Assembly (NCBI GenBank): GCA_022760475.1 | Contig: JALEFZ010000083.1 | Span: forward strand, 1 to 63,955 | DNA: 63,955 nt | Direction: 5' to 3' | Source: Bacteroidia bacterium | Lineage (GTDB): Bacteria > Bacteroidota > Bacteroidia > J057 | Shown: positions 17,246-26,007 of the stretch, piece by piece | How positions within the stretch are numbered: position 1 is the stretch's first letter | Layout of the letters: each line of letters opens with the position of its first letter | Made by a program: the position numbers and the translations under genes | Notes under the pieces: generated by a model | Told to the model about the DNA's origin: nothing | Seen by the model: the letters and a program-made list of their open reading frames with translations, nothing else | Databases searched by the model: none

Positions 17246-18865
17246 TCAGGATTTTATGCTGATGAATTTGTTAAATGATTCGAGTGCCTTTCCACTTTCC
17301 AGGCTTTCTTTTGCTGCTCCCAAAGAATCTTCCACACTCTTTCCTGGGAAGTAGGTGTGAACTGCCATGGCTGCATTGGCGAGTACTACTGACTTTTGAG
17401 CCTCAGTTGCTTCATTTTTGAGTACACGCATAAATATCTCTGCAGCATCTTTGACAGTTTCCCCCCCATGAAGTTCGGTTTGCAAGAGGGTTCTCATCCC
17501 CAGATCTTTGGGATGGTAAAGACTTTCTCCGTCCTGGGTTAGGGCTTTGAAGGGACCTGTCAAAGAAATTTCGTCATAGCCATCCAGGCTGTGAAGGATG
17601 GAGAACCTTTTATCTGTCTGCTGGTAGAGATATCCATAAAGTCGAGCCAGTTCCAGGCTAAATACTCCTACCAATTGTTTTTTGGGAAAGGCAGGATTTA
17701 CCATTGGCCCAAGCATGTTGAAAAAGGTTTTTATTCCCAATTCTCGTCGGATAGGCCCTACATTTTTCATCGCAGGATGAAAGAGGGGTGCATGCAAGAA
17801 ACAAATGCCTGCATTTTCCATCTGACGATGGATGGCGTCTTTCTGATTAGAAAAGCTGCCTCCCAGGTATTCGATCACATTTGAAGAACCCGAGACGGAT
17901 GAAACGCCATAATTGCCGTGCTTGGCGACCTTTACCCCTGCGCCGGCGGCTACAAATGAAGCCAACGTAGAAACATTGAAGGTATTTTTACCGTCTCCAC
18001 CCGTTCCGCAAAGATCCATGGGATCATAGGCATCCAGATCCACCGGAATACAAAGTTCCAACATAGCCTCCCTGAAACCGGCAAGTTCCTCTACGGTAAT
18101 GGATCGCATGATATAGACCGTCAAAAATGCTGCGATCTGGGAGTTGTTATAGATTCCTCCCTTGGCAATATTAGTAAGGACAGCTTTGGCTTGCGCCTTA
18201 TTCAGGCTTCGATGTTCAAACAAATGAAGCAGTATTTCCTTCATGGCTCCTGAGTTGGGACTGGCATTTCTCTTGGGACTTTTGCTCTCCATTGGAAGCT
18301 CAAGCCAATTTTTTAAGATTTGCTTACCATGATCTGTAATCACTGATTCGGGGTGAAACTGTAGCCCATACACACTATGGCTTTCATGCTTTAAGGCCAT
18401 GACCTCCCCCTTACCATCAGTGGCCAAAAGTTTGAGAGGTGCTTGCATGCTCTCTTTTTTTACGCACCAAGAATGGTAGCGACCTGTCTGAAAACTATCA
18501 GGTAGCCCTTTGAAAATCCCCTCTTTTTCGTCCTGAACTTTGACTTCAGTTCCGACCCCATGAAGAACCTCGGGCATGTTGTATAGCTCAGCACCGTAAG
18601 ATTCAGCGATGCCTTGATGGCCTAGGCACACCCCAAGTATGTGCTTCTCAGGGCCATATCTTTTGATCAGATCCTGCATAATTCCAGCTTCTGAAGGGAT
18701 TCCAGGGCCTGGCGAAAGCAGAATTTTGTCATATTTCCCTACCGCATCAAGATCTATTTCATCGTTCCGGTGTACCTCCAGTTCTCCTCCATATCCTAAC
18801 TCTCTGATTTGATGAACCAGGTTGTAGGTGAACGAATCGTAATTGTCCAGTACTAGAATTTTCAT
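17246..18865 (-). CDS. trpGD: Fused anthranilate synthase component II and anthranilate phosphoribosyltransferase
   Basis: A 539-residue two-domain protein. Residues 1-190 are a class I glutamine amidotransferase with nucleophile C80 (GVCLGHQ) and the H171-P-E173 pair, supplying ammonia to TrpE. Residues about 208-539 are TrpD, with 'CGTGGDGKNTFNVST' and 'AAGAGVKVAKHGN', transferring phosphoribosyl to anthranilate. The linker (about 191-207) is Ser/Pro/Lys-rich. The fusion resembles that of enterobacteria, whereas I expect separate genes in most Bacteroidota. The reading frame through the linker is unbroken. Neighbours trpE (three bases) and trpC (two bases) indicate one transcript. Confidence 0.96.
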   Translation of the reverse strand: MKILVLDNYDSFTYNLVHQIRELGYGGELEVHRNDEIDLDAVGKYDKILLSPGPGIPSEAGIMQDLIKRYGPEKHILGVCLGHQGIAESYGAELYNMPEVLHGVGTEVKVQDEKEGIFKGLPDSFQTGRYHSWCVKKESMQAPLKLLATDGKGEVMALKHESHSVYGLQFHPESVITDHGKQILKNWLELPMESKSPKRNASPNSGAMKEILLHLFEHRSLNKAQAKAVLTNIAKGGIYNNSQIAAFLTVYIMRSITVEELAGFREAMLELCIPVDLDAYDPMDLCGTGGDGKNTFNVSTLASFVAAGAGVKVAKHGNYGVSSVSGSSNVIEYLGGSFSNQKDAIHRQMENAGICFLHAPLFHPAMKNVGPIRRELGIKTFFNMLGPMVNPAFPKKQLVGVFSLELARLYGYLYQQTDKRFSILHSLDGYDEISLTGPFKALTQDGESLYHPKDLGMRTLLQTELHGGETVKDAAEIFMRVLKNEATEAQKSVVLANAAMAVHTYFPGKSVEDSLGAAKESLESGKALESFNKFISIKS

Positions 18866-18868
18866 GAT

Positions 18869-20329
18869 TTATGCCTGTGTAGAAGTTTTTGATGAATGAG
18901 AAGAAGCCATTTGGATGGCCATACGAAGCGCTCCCAGTTTGTTATGAACTTCCTGAAGCTCATTTTCAGGCACTGACCTAGAAACGATACCTGCACCTGC
19001 CTGGAAAAATAGTCTGTTTCCCTTGCTCAGGAAGGATCGGATCATGATGGCGTGGTTGAATTTTCCATTGCCATTTAACCACCCAATACAGCCTCCATAA
19101 AATCCCCTTGACTGGGGTTCATATTCCTCGATCAATTGCATAGCCCTGACCTTTGGCGCACCCGAGAGGGTACCTGCGGGAAAAGTATCTGCCATGAGCT
19201 GCAAATGATTGGTATCAGGCTCAATTTCGGCTACCACCTTCGAAACAAGGTGAATCACATGAGAGTAATATTGAATTTCCTTGTAGGTATCTACCTCCAC
19301 CTGGTTCCCATGTCTACTCAGGTCATTTCGAGCCAGGTCTACCAGCATTACATGCTCGCTATTCTCCTTTGGATCATCGAAAAGTTTTCTCGCAGCTACC
19401 AGATCTTCCTCATCATTACCTGTTCTTTTGAATGTACCTGCTATCGGGTGGATGGTCGCTTTTCCATCCTCTATGATCAGCTGAGCCTCAGGAGAAGAGC
19501 CAAAAAGTTTGAAGTTGCCAAAGTCGCAATAGAAAAGATAGGGAGAAGGATTCACAGACCTTAAGGCCCTGTAAACATTAAACTCATCCCCCATAAATGA
19601 ATGTGCATACTGCCGTGAAAGCACCATCTGGAAAACATCCCCACGCTGACAATGATATTTTCCTTTTGCTACCATATCCAGAAAATCCTGGTCTTCCATA
19701 TTAGCAGTCTCCTCTCCGACCAACTCAAACTCATATATTGGAAGTGCTTGGCTATTGATAAGGGTTTCTATTTGGCCAAGTTTGCTCTTCTCATCAACCT
19801 GATACTCGATCAAGTAGAGTTCATTGTGGCGATGATTAATGACCAGGAGATAACGAAAAAGGAAGTACTGCATGTCAGGAATCTGATGGGCACGTACTTC
19901 CTTTTTTTCTATTTCGACCTTTTCATAATACCTGACCATGTCATAGGCCTGGTAACCGAAAGCACCAAAAGAATCGAAGGGCAACTCTGAATGGTCCAAG
20001 GGAAACTCTGCGAGGAATTGTTGAAGTGATTCAGGAATTCTTCTCAGTTCGCTGCTGGCCATTTTGATCTTGCCAGCAGGTGGAAGATCATTCTGGATTT
20101 GGCTTCCATCGGGATAGCTTCTGATTTCTCGGCCATCTTTTACCTCAAAGGAAGCAAAAGGCTCAAGCCCTATGATTGACAGGTTGTTTTCATCCCCATG
20201 ATAATCCGAGCTTTCGAGTAGCATGGGATAGGCGAAATGGTCCCGCAATTTAAGGTAGAGGCTCACTGGAGTTACTGTGTCAGCCAGGAGCTTTCTAAAC
20301 TGTGTTTTAAATGCTGTTTTTACGCTCAT
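18869..20329 (-). CDS. trpE: Anthranilate synthase component I
   Basis: Makes anthranilate from chorismate with ammonia from the TrpG domain. The 486-residue protein shows the tryptophan feedback motif LLES at 37-40, and the chorismate-binding core with 'FQMVLSRQY', 'IAGTFKRTG', 'LVDLARNDL', 'FPAGTLSGAPK' and 'QAGAGIV'. It is the first structural gene of the operon; its ATG at 20329 lies five bases after the T-run of a strong terminator hairpin, which is the arrangement expected for attenuation. The LLES motif suggests allosteric inhibition by tryptophan as a second layer of control. Confidence 0.97.
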   Translation of the reverse strand: MSVKTAFKTQFRKLLADTVTPVSLYLKLRDHFAYPMLLESSDYHGDENNLSIIGLEPFASFEVKDGREIRSYPDGSQIQNDLPPAGKIKMASSELRRIPESLQQFLAEFPLDHSELPFDSFGAFGYQAYDMVRYYEKVEIEKKEVRAHQIPDMQYFLFRYLLVINHRHNELYLIEYQVDEKSKLGQIETLINSQALPIYEFELVGEETANMEDQDFLDMVAKGKYHCQRGDVFQMVLSRQYAHSFMGDEFNVYRALRSVNPSPYLFYCDFGNFKLFGSSPEAQLIIEDGKATIHPIAGTFKRTGNDEEDLVAARKLFDDPKENSEHVMLVDLARNDLSRHGNQVEVDTYKEIQYYSHVIHLVSKVVAEIEPDTNHLQLMADTFPAGTLSGAPKVRAMQLIEEYEPQSRGFYGGCIGWLNGNGKFNHAIMIRSFLSKGNRLFFQAGAGIVSRSVPENELQEVHNKLGALRMAIQMASSHSSKTSTQA

Positions 20330-20343
20330 GATTAAAAAAAATT

Positions 20344-20375
20344 ACGGGTTTATCGCTCTACTGCGATAAACCCGT
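20344..20375 (-). terminator. Attenuator terminator of the trp operon
   Basis: A perfect 13-base-pair stem (ACGGGTTTATCGC at 20344-20356 and GCGATAAACCCGT at 20363-20375) with a six-base loop. On the minus strand it is followed by AA and eight T (20341-20334), ending four bases before the trpE ATG. A textbook intrinsic terminator between a Trp-codon leader peptide and trpE. Confidence 0.88.
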
Positions 20376-20387
20376 TGTATATTTTTT

Positions 20388-20452
20388 CAAGTAAATAAGG
20401 TAACCGCCTACGAATCAGAATTCGCAAGCCACCACCATGCAGTATTTACTCG
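20388..20452 (-). repeat. Long-range complementary segments in the trp leader RNA
   Basis: On the minus strand CGAGTAAATA (20452-20443, leader codons 5-8) is complementary over ten positions, with one G-T pair, to TATTTACTTG (20397-20388). This helix would enclose the three Trp codons. It is a plausible leader pairing that a stalled ribosome would disrupt. I found no convincing antiterminator partner for the terminator's first arm by eye. Confidence 0.5.
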
Positions 20453-20464
20453 AACGTTGTTCAT
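20408..20464 (-). CDS. trpL: trp leader peptide with three consecutive Trp codons
   Basis: An 18-codon ORF reading MNNVRVNTAWWWLANSDS, with UGG-UGG-UGG at codons 10-12 and a TAG stop at 20408. It lies between a Bacteroidota-type promoter and the attenuator terminator in front of trpE. Tryptophan is the rarest residue; three in a row in an 18-residue leader of a trp operon is strong evidence for ribosome-mediated attenuation. No good Shine-Dalgarno sequence is seen, as is normal in this phylum. Confidence 0.88.
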   Translation of the reverse strand: MNNVRVNTAWWWLANSDS

Positions 20465-20482
20465 AATCTTGATTTTCGTCGG

Positions 20483-20513
20483 CTAAGATAAGGCGGATTA
20501 TAACAATTGCAAA
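20483..20513 (-). promoter_or_regulatory. Promoter of the trp operon
   Basis: On the minus strand TTTG (20513-20510) and TATCTTAG (20490-20483, five of six conserved positions of TAnnTTTG) are separated by 19 bases, the usual Bacteroidota -33/-7 spacing. Transcription would begin about ten bases upstream of the leader peptide ATG at 20464. Confidence 0.6.
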
Positions 20514-20531
20514 TAGGAGATATAATTTTCT

Positions 20532-22565
20532 CTATTTTTTTCGGGCAATGATAATGTCCTCCTCATGCTTGGAAACTATCAGCTTGAAAAACTCTTTTAA
20601 GTTCGGGTATTCCTGAGGTAGAAACAGGGTCTGATCAAGGAATATACTACTAGAGACGTGTACAAAGTTCCCAATCTGAGTAAAGTTGTACACAAAACTT
20701 CCTCCACCGTTAGGCAAAATCACCTTTGTAGGAGAAGGAGACTGTACCACTTTGTAGCCATCAGGAATTTCAAGGCCAAAAAGATGAGATTCTCTGATTG
20801 GATGTGTCAAGTCTACAGGGGTAGTTCTTTTTTCCTGAGAAAAGGGATTTACCTTGACCTGCCTTATCAGCATGGGTTGAACAATCATGACATCCGTAGA
20901 AATCTCCGTAAAATCATTTGTGCTAAGCTCACATATTAGTTTAAGGCTTTCTGGAGACCTGGTTTTACTTTGATTTCCGGAAACGAATTTGGTTTCCTCC
21001 AATCCAGAGAACTGTACTTTTTTCCAATATGCCTGAGGATCCTTTCCAAGCTCCTCTAATTGCTTTTCAGCATCTGCAATGCTTTGTTTGCGGTGCAATT
21101 CTTCAATTTGCCCGGTCATCTCCCCTGATTCGTTCAACTTAAACCTGCTATAGGTGTATCGAATGGTTGGGTTTTGGAGCCTCAATGGAATCCACCTGAA
21201 TCCCTCATTTCCGATCATGAGCCCCAATTGATTTAGGTCCCTTTCTGGCAAGAGCTCAAGCCCTCTTTGCCCATTCACCAAATCCAATAGGAGCATTTCA
21301 TCCTCTATGATAACACCAAAAATGATGTGATTGAATTGATCCAGGTAGGGCAAGCGTGGCTGGATTTCCCCATGATCTACAGTGCTTAGGTAAATGGGGT
21401 TGGCGTTAAAACCATATTCTCGAAAAAGAAGACATGCGATCATATTTATTTCAGAACCGCTTCCTTTGCGCTTGTCCCAAACTTCCCTTAATCTTTTGGG
21501 ATAGATATTGAGAGAAGAGTCCCACTTGACCTGCCTCTGAACAATCTGAATTAATCTAGTTGCAAATTCTCTGTCATCGATCTTGGTTCGGTCAAGGCGG
21601 CTGCCGATGCTTTCTTTCCAGTCTTTGGGTTTGGCTTTGAGCTTTTTTTCCGTGTTTTTCCTGCTGGTGTAATTATAAAAATCTCCCCAACCAGCAAAAA
21701 TCCTTTGTCCTGCATTCCCATAATATACATCTCTCCTCAACTGATAGCCCACCCTCGGTGTGTAGGAAAGTTTGGTCGGTGAAAAGTCTTCCTTTGTAAG
21801 GGCTGGGAGGTTTTCCATTACTAGAATGTCGTGCTTTCCAAAAAGCATCATGGGAGACCTTCTGTTCTGTGCCCTTGATGACCTGGGATCAGAATAGGAC
21901 TGAACCGGAAGGGTATTAGTTGGATTCAAAGAAAAAGGAACAACAGATGACAATATACCTGTTACATCTCCTTTTAAAATCCTGGAATAGTCAAAGGCCT
22001 TGGGAAGGAAGGCATGATGCTCCGCTCTAAGGACAGGGATGTCTGCTTTGAATTCCCAGTCAGGAATCCTTGAGTAGTCCTTGCGTTGGGTCTGTATCTG
22101 AATCTCCATGATAGACCCAACCCTCACTACAGGTAACAATACTGTATATCGGATTTTGTTCTTACCGACTTTTTCCTTGCGAATTCTATTTCTCTTAACC
22201 TTATAAGAGATGACTTCTCCTCTGGGGTTGAGCTGATAAGTGGCTGCTTTAATGTCTACCAAAGACTCTACATCCGAGTCCAAGGTAAATTCTTGACGAG
22301 ACATCTTCATTCCTTCCTTGCTGAGGATTTTATAACGTTTCAGGACAAAATCATTCATGTTGGGCCTGGCTACAGATGGCAGGAATCCTACAGAACGATA
22401 ATTCAGCAACATTACGGCATCCGATTCCTCAAAATCAGGATATTCTGTTTCATCAAAGTCTTCGAGAATTATTTTTCCAAATGGCGTACTGGAAGGATAC
22501 TGAGCTTTTAGGTGATTGATTGCGATAAAGGAAATAATCCCAAATATCAGATAAATCTTCTTCAT
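20532..22565 (-). CDS. Exported DUF3857/transglutaminase-like protein
   Basis: A 677-residue protein with a signal peptide ending near residue 21 (HLKAQ). Residues about 50-220 match the DUF3857 domain (alternating beta segments such as 'AATYQLNPRGEVISYKVKR'). The middle resembles a transglutaminase fold, but the usual catalytic Cys position reads 'KGSGSEINMIACLL', with Ser in place of Cys, as I recall for the Bacteroidota branch. The C-terminal 150 residues are a further beta domain ending in KK. It is probably periplasmic or surface-exposed, function unknown. Its stop is just upstream of the trp promoter; it is divergent from the kinase gene at 23004. Confidence 0.8.
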   Translation of the reverse strand: MKKIYLIFGIISFIAINHLKAQYPSSTPFGKIILEDFDETEYPDFEESDAVMLLNYRSVGFLPSVARPNMNDFVLKRYKILSKEGMKMSRQEFTLDSDVESLVDIKAATYQLNPRGEVISYKVKRNRIRKEKVGKNKIRYTVLLPVVRVGSIMEIQIQTQRKDYSRIPDWEFKADIPVLRAEHHAFLPKAFDYSRILKGDVTGILSSVVPFSLNPTNTLPVQSYSDPRSSRAQNRRSPMMLFGKHDILVMENLPALTKEDFSPTKLSYTPRVGYQLRRDVYYGNAGQRIFAGWGDFYNYTSRKNTEKKLKAKPKDWKESIGSRLDRTKIDDREFATRLIQIVQRQVKWDSSLNIYPKRLREVWDKRKGSGSEINMIACLLFREYGFNANPIYLSTVDHGEIQPRLPYLDQFNHIIFGVIIEDEMLLLDLVNGQRGLELLPERDLNQLGLMIGNEGFRWIPLRLQNPTIRYTYSRFKLNESGEMTGQIEELHRKQSIADAEKQLEELGKDPQAYWKKVQFSGLEETKFVSGNQSKTRSPESLKLICELSTNDFTEISTDVMIVQPMLIRQVKVNPFSQEKRTTPVDLTHPIRESHLFGLEIPDGYKVVQSPSPTKVILPNGGGSFVYNFTQIGNFVHVSSSIFLDQTLFLPQEYPNLKEFFKLIVSKHEEDIIIARKK

Positions 22566-23003
22566 GGATCAGGTACTTTTGCTTAAAGGGATTAAATTCT
22601 AAAATAAGAAATTGTTTTCTTTTTAATGTCCTTTTGGTGACTTTGAAATCCAATCTTCACAAATTTCCCTCATAAAAAGTATGAGAAGCTGTTTAAATTT
22701 AGATTGTTGAGGTTACAGTCAGGATTTTAAGGTATCGAGGAAATGATTTTTTTGAGCTTTATTGGAGCCATAGTTCAAAAAAATGATGCACTTAGGTTTT
22801 GAAAAGCCAAATGTAAAGACGAAAGGTAATTTTTAGCCAGCTTCTAAAGATTGTTTCTATGTTTTGCAGCAGACTGGCTTATGATGTATTTTTTCAGGAA
22901 CGGCAAACTGAACACCTGAATTCATCCCTCATTTGATGTGATTCGTCACATTAAATTCAAAAAAAAATTGTCAAGGTGAATATTGAGGCAAATATCAATC
23001 ATT
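22566..23003. other. 438-base intergenic region between divergent genes
   Basis: A/T-rich, with no open frame that looks coding. It must hold the divergent promoters of the DUF3857 gene and the LytS-like kinase gene. The only structure that stands out is the hairpin at 22931-22956, listed separately. Confidence 0.6.
22931..22956. promoter_or_regulatory. Inverted repeat with TTCG loop upstream of the LytS-like kinase gene
   Basis: ATTTGATGTGA (22931-22941), TTCG, TCACATTAAAT (22946-22956): 11-base arms with a single G-T pair around a TTCG tetraloop, 47 bases before the kinase ATG. It could be an operator (the core TGTGA/TCACA recalls CRP/FNR-type half-sites, but with only four bases between) or a very stable 5' UTR hairpin. 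No U-run follows, so it is not a terminator. Confidence 0.45.
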
Positions 23004-25256
23004 ATGAAACCTTCCACTTCACTTCTGCATTTGTTAACATTGATCTTGCTTTGCTTGCCTGCCTTGAGTCAAGGGCACAACAGGGAAGTCTGGGTCTTCA
23101 TCAAATCATTCCATCATGATTTTATGGAAGATGAAAAACTCAGCCTTATGGTACAGAGCAAAGGCAAGCAATATTCTGCCTCAAGGTTCATATCACACCA
23201 GGACAATTGGTACCGATTCAGCTACGAAACCGATCACAAGGGAGAAGAGTATTTCGAACTTTCATTTGATGGCAAAGTAGTACACGAGCATTTTCCTCCC
23301 GGAGATGAAACGGTTTTCCTAGCTATACGAAGTTTGGCACTCTTCCCACTTGGAGTTGATATCTGGACGGAATCCCAGGTATTGGCGTCTATCGCAAGCT
23401 CAAACACAGAAATCGAAGGTGAAATACCCATTCCTTCCGAAAAGAATATCAAGATTCCGGAAAAGGTTGAGCTCTATCAGCCTTTTTCGAGATACCTCAG
23501 TCCTGAAAAACTATCGGATAAACTATTGACCTTTTCCTCAGACTATCTGGATAATCCAACCATGGCCATCCCGATCACTCCTGAAGAAGATTGGAGCAGG
23601 GCAAGATTCCTTTTCAAGTTTCCCTTAACCAACCCCTCCCTGGTATTCTTGAAGGTTGAGGGGAGGTATTTTCCCATGGCAGTCCAACCCAACAGAAATT
23701 TCCATGTTACCATGTCTCCAAAGAAAAGCAGCAAATGGACAATCAGTAAGCACCCCAGTTTTGAGTGGGAAGATTATGTAGAAATGGAATCTGACTTAGA
23801 TCTCGATGACGACCATCTGGGGCAAATTTTCTTCAACAAGCGCTATCCGAAAGGCCTAAACCACTTGCAGTACAGGAGATTGGTGCGTACCCTTCAAAAT
23901 CTTCAGCCGGGACGCAGTGACACTTTAAGGGCATGGGCACATTCGATTGTTGCCCTCTACGAAAAGGAAGACCAGACTCCTGACGAGTTCCTACATATCA
24001 TCAATATGCTAGGAGAAGAGTCCCTAAAAGAAGTTTTTGAAGATGTCTATGACAAAAAGCTCCATAAGCAGGAACACATAGTTCTTAGTGAAAGGGAAGA
24101 TATAAGAGAAGGAATACTGATTTTATTGGTACTTAGCCTAATCGTTTTTGTCTTAGGTCTGGTGGGTAGGTTAATCAATCCAGGCAGCTTTTTCAGCAAT
24201 CACCTGAATAAGGTTGAAATTCTGTTTCACTTTAGCCTTTGGTCTGTCATTACTTTCAGTTTCTCTACACGGATCATGTATGATTACTGGCTGGTAAATA
24301 ATCCATTGAATATGCTTTTTCTCTGGGCGACCGGAGCTCTTTTTTATGTAAATGCCCTTTATCTGGTACCGAGACTATTGGTGAAGAAAAAGTTCAAGAT
24401 GTATTTGGTATCTCTTTTGGGGATGGGAGTTGCTTTTGGATTTACCATCTTCCTCTATGAAATCAACCCTTTCAAAAACTTCAGTTGGACCTACATTCAA
24501 AATGATTGGCATGGGGGATACTGGAGATTCAACCATTATGAAGAAGGGCTTCCACCGCTGTTTTGTATATCTCTTGTTTTGGCTCCGGTTTATGGTTTGC
24601 TAAGAAACTTGTTGGTCAATCGTGTGCCTCAACTTCAGCAGCAAAAGGGACACCTTACCGCAGAACTTAAGGCATTAAAAACCCAAATTAGCCCACATTT
24701 TTTCTTTAACTCTCTGAATACTGTCTACAGTTTTGCCTTGGGTGAAGAAAGTCCAAAAACGGCAGAGGCCATCACCAAACTCAGCGATATGATGCGTTTT
24801 GTGATCTATCATGGTGATAAAAGGCAGGTGCCTTTGACCAAAGAATTAGAATACCTGGAAGACTACATTGAGTTACAAAGGTTGAGAACCAATAAAGTCA
24901 GACATGACATTCGATTCAACATTACAGGTGATCCCGGAGATTTGAATATTGCTCCCCTTATATTGATCACTCCTATAGAAAATGCCTTCAAGCATGGTAT
25001 TTCGATGAGCAAAGACTCTTTTATCTATATGGATCTTCTTATTCAGGAAAAAGGCATCATCTTGACTGTTGAAAACTCCCTGCATGAAGGTCAGCTTATC
25101 CCTATATCGGGCAAAACCCTTGGAGAAGAAGAAAGTGGGGTTGGTATTACGAATACCAGGCAGCGTTTAGACCTTTTGTATCCTAGCGATTATGAATGGT
25201 ATACAGAAGAAGGATTAGACCGCTATTATACCCAATTGTGTATTGACTTAGTGTAA
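23004..25256 (+). CDS. LytS/YehU-type sensor histidine kinase with a large exported N-terminal domain
   Basis: A 750-residue kinase. A signal peptide (about 1-23) is followed by about 340 exported residues that I do not recognise. Five transmembrane helices then come near 370-390, 405-430, 436-457, 466-487 and 516-537. The cytoplasmic part has the His_kinase domain with the phosphoacceptor H565 in 'QISPHFFFNSLN', and a HATPase domain with 'PIENAFKHG' and 'GVGITNTRQRL'. The start is ATG 23004; an upstream TTG adds seven residues. The LytTR response regulator gene follows 40 bases later. The ligand is unknown. The exported domain is large for this kinase class and may bind a surface or periplasmic cue. 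Confidence 0.9.
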   Translation: MKPSTSLLHLLTLILLCLPALSQGHNREVWVFIKSFHHDFMEDEKLSLMVQSKGKQYSASRFISHQDNWYRFSYETDHKGEEYFELSFDGKVVHEHFPPGDETVFLAIRSLALFPLGVDIWTESQVLASIASSNTEIEGEIPIPSEKNIKIPEKVELYQPFSRYLSPEKLSDKLLTFSSDYLDNPTMAIPITPEEDWSRARFLFKFPLTNPSLVFLKVEGRYFPMAVQPNRNFHVTMSPKKSSKWTISKHPSFEWEDYVEMESDLDLDDDHLGQIFFNKRYPKGLNHLQYRRLVRTLQNLQPGRSDTLRAWAHSIVALYEKEDQTPDEFLHIINMLGEESLKEVFEDVYDKKLHKQEHIVLSEREDIREGILILLVLSLIVFVLGLVGRLINPGSFFSNHLNKVEILFHFSLWSVITFSFSTRIMYDYWLVNNPLNMLFLWATGALFYVNALYLVPRLLVKKKFKMYLVSLLGMGVAFGFTIFLYEINPFKNFSWTYIQNDWHGGYWRFNHYEEGLPPLFCISLVLAPVYGLLRNLLVNRVPQLQQQKGHLTAELKALKTQISPHFFFNSLNTVYSFALGEESPKTAEAITKLSDMMRFVIYHGDKRQVPLTKELEYLEDYIELQRLRTNKVRHDIRFNITGDPGDLNIAPLILITPIENAFKHGISMSKDSFIYMDLLIQEKGIILTVENSLHEGQLIPISGKTLGEEESGVGITNTRQRLDLLYPSDYEWYTEEGLDRYYTQLCIDLV

Positions 25257-25262
25257 TTTGAT

Positions 25263-25281
25263 AGAGGGCTTTGTGCCCTCT
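25263..25281 (+). promoter_or_regulatory. Hairpin between the kinase and response regulator genes
   Basis: AGAGGGC-TTTGT-GCCCTCT is a perfect seven-base-pair stem starting six bases after the kinase stop and ending 15 bases before the regulator ATG. The following TTAATTCT is only a weak U tract, so it may set the ratio of the two proteins rather than end transcription. Confidence 0.4.
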
Positions 25282-25296
25282 TAATTCTATCTTGAC

Positions 25297-25974
25297 ATGC
25301 TGAAAGCCATTGCCATAGACGACGAACCTGAAGCATTGGAGGTAATCAGGTTGCTCGCTCAAAAAATCCCATACCTTAAATTGCAGACCAGTTTTACAGA
25401 TGCACTGGCTGCCATGGATTTTCTTCAAAAAAATGAGGTTGACCTTGTTTTCCTGGACATCAAGATGCCTGATATATCAGGCACGGAACTCGCAAAAGCC
25501 CTGGTGAATCCCCCTATGATTATTTTTACCACCGCTTTTTCTGAATACGCAGCAGAGAGCTACGAACTAGAAGCCCTGGATTATTTGGTCAAACCCATCG
25601 CATTCAACAGGTTCCTGAAGGCTGTCAATAAAGCAGCGCAACTTCAAAAAGAAGAACAGCAAAACTTTACCTTTGTCAAGAGTGGGCACCTTTATGAGCG
25701 GATTGATTTTGACACATTATTGTTTCTAAAGGGAGCAGCAAATTATGTGGATTTTGTTTCACAGGAAAAAAAAGTGGTAGTGCGGATGAAATTAGGAGAA
25801 GCGAAGGAACTTCTGCCCGAAAACTTTGTTCAGGTTCACCGTTCATACCTGGTAAACATCCGCCATATTCAGAAGGTGGAGCACAACCATATTTATATGG
25901 GGGAAGAGAAAATTTCTATTGGCCAGGCTTACAAAGATAATTTTTGGGAGAGCCTGGGAGATTGGGGTTCCTAA
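25297..25974 (+). CDS. LytTR-family response regulator
   Basis: A 225-residue DNA-binding regulator. The receiver domain (1-115) has the acidic pair D8-D9, phosphoacceptor D54 ('VFLDIKMPDISG') and conserved lysine in 'YLVKPIAF'. The LytTR domain (about 125-222) has 'YLVNIRHIQKVE' and related features. It pairs with the upstream LytS-type kinase. LytTR proteins bind direct repeats near promoters; possible targets in the window were not identified. Confidence 0.95.
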   Translation: MLKAIAIDDEPEALEVIRLLAQKIPYLKLQTSFTDALAAMDFLQKNEVDLVFLDIKMPDISGTELAKALVNPPMIIFTTAFSEYAAESYELEALDYLVKPIAFNRFLKAVNKAAQLQKEEQQNFTFVKSGHLYERIDFDTLLFLKGAANYVDFVSQEKKVVVRMKLGEAKELLPENFVQVHRSYLVNIRHIQKVEHNHIYMGEEKISIGQAYKDNFWESLGDWGS

Positions 25975-26007
25975 CTGACTAATCTCTACCTTTGGAAAAA
26001 CTCAAGT

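Noticed and set aside
22931..22956. Intrinsic terminator
   Set aside because: No U-run follows on either strand, and it lies in a divergent promoter region.
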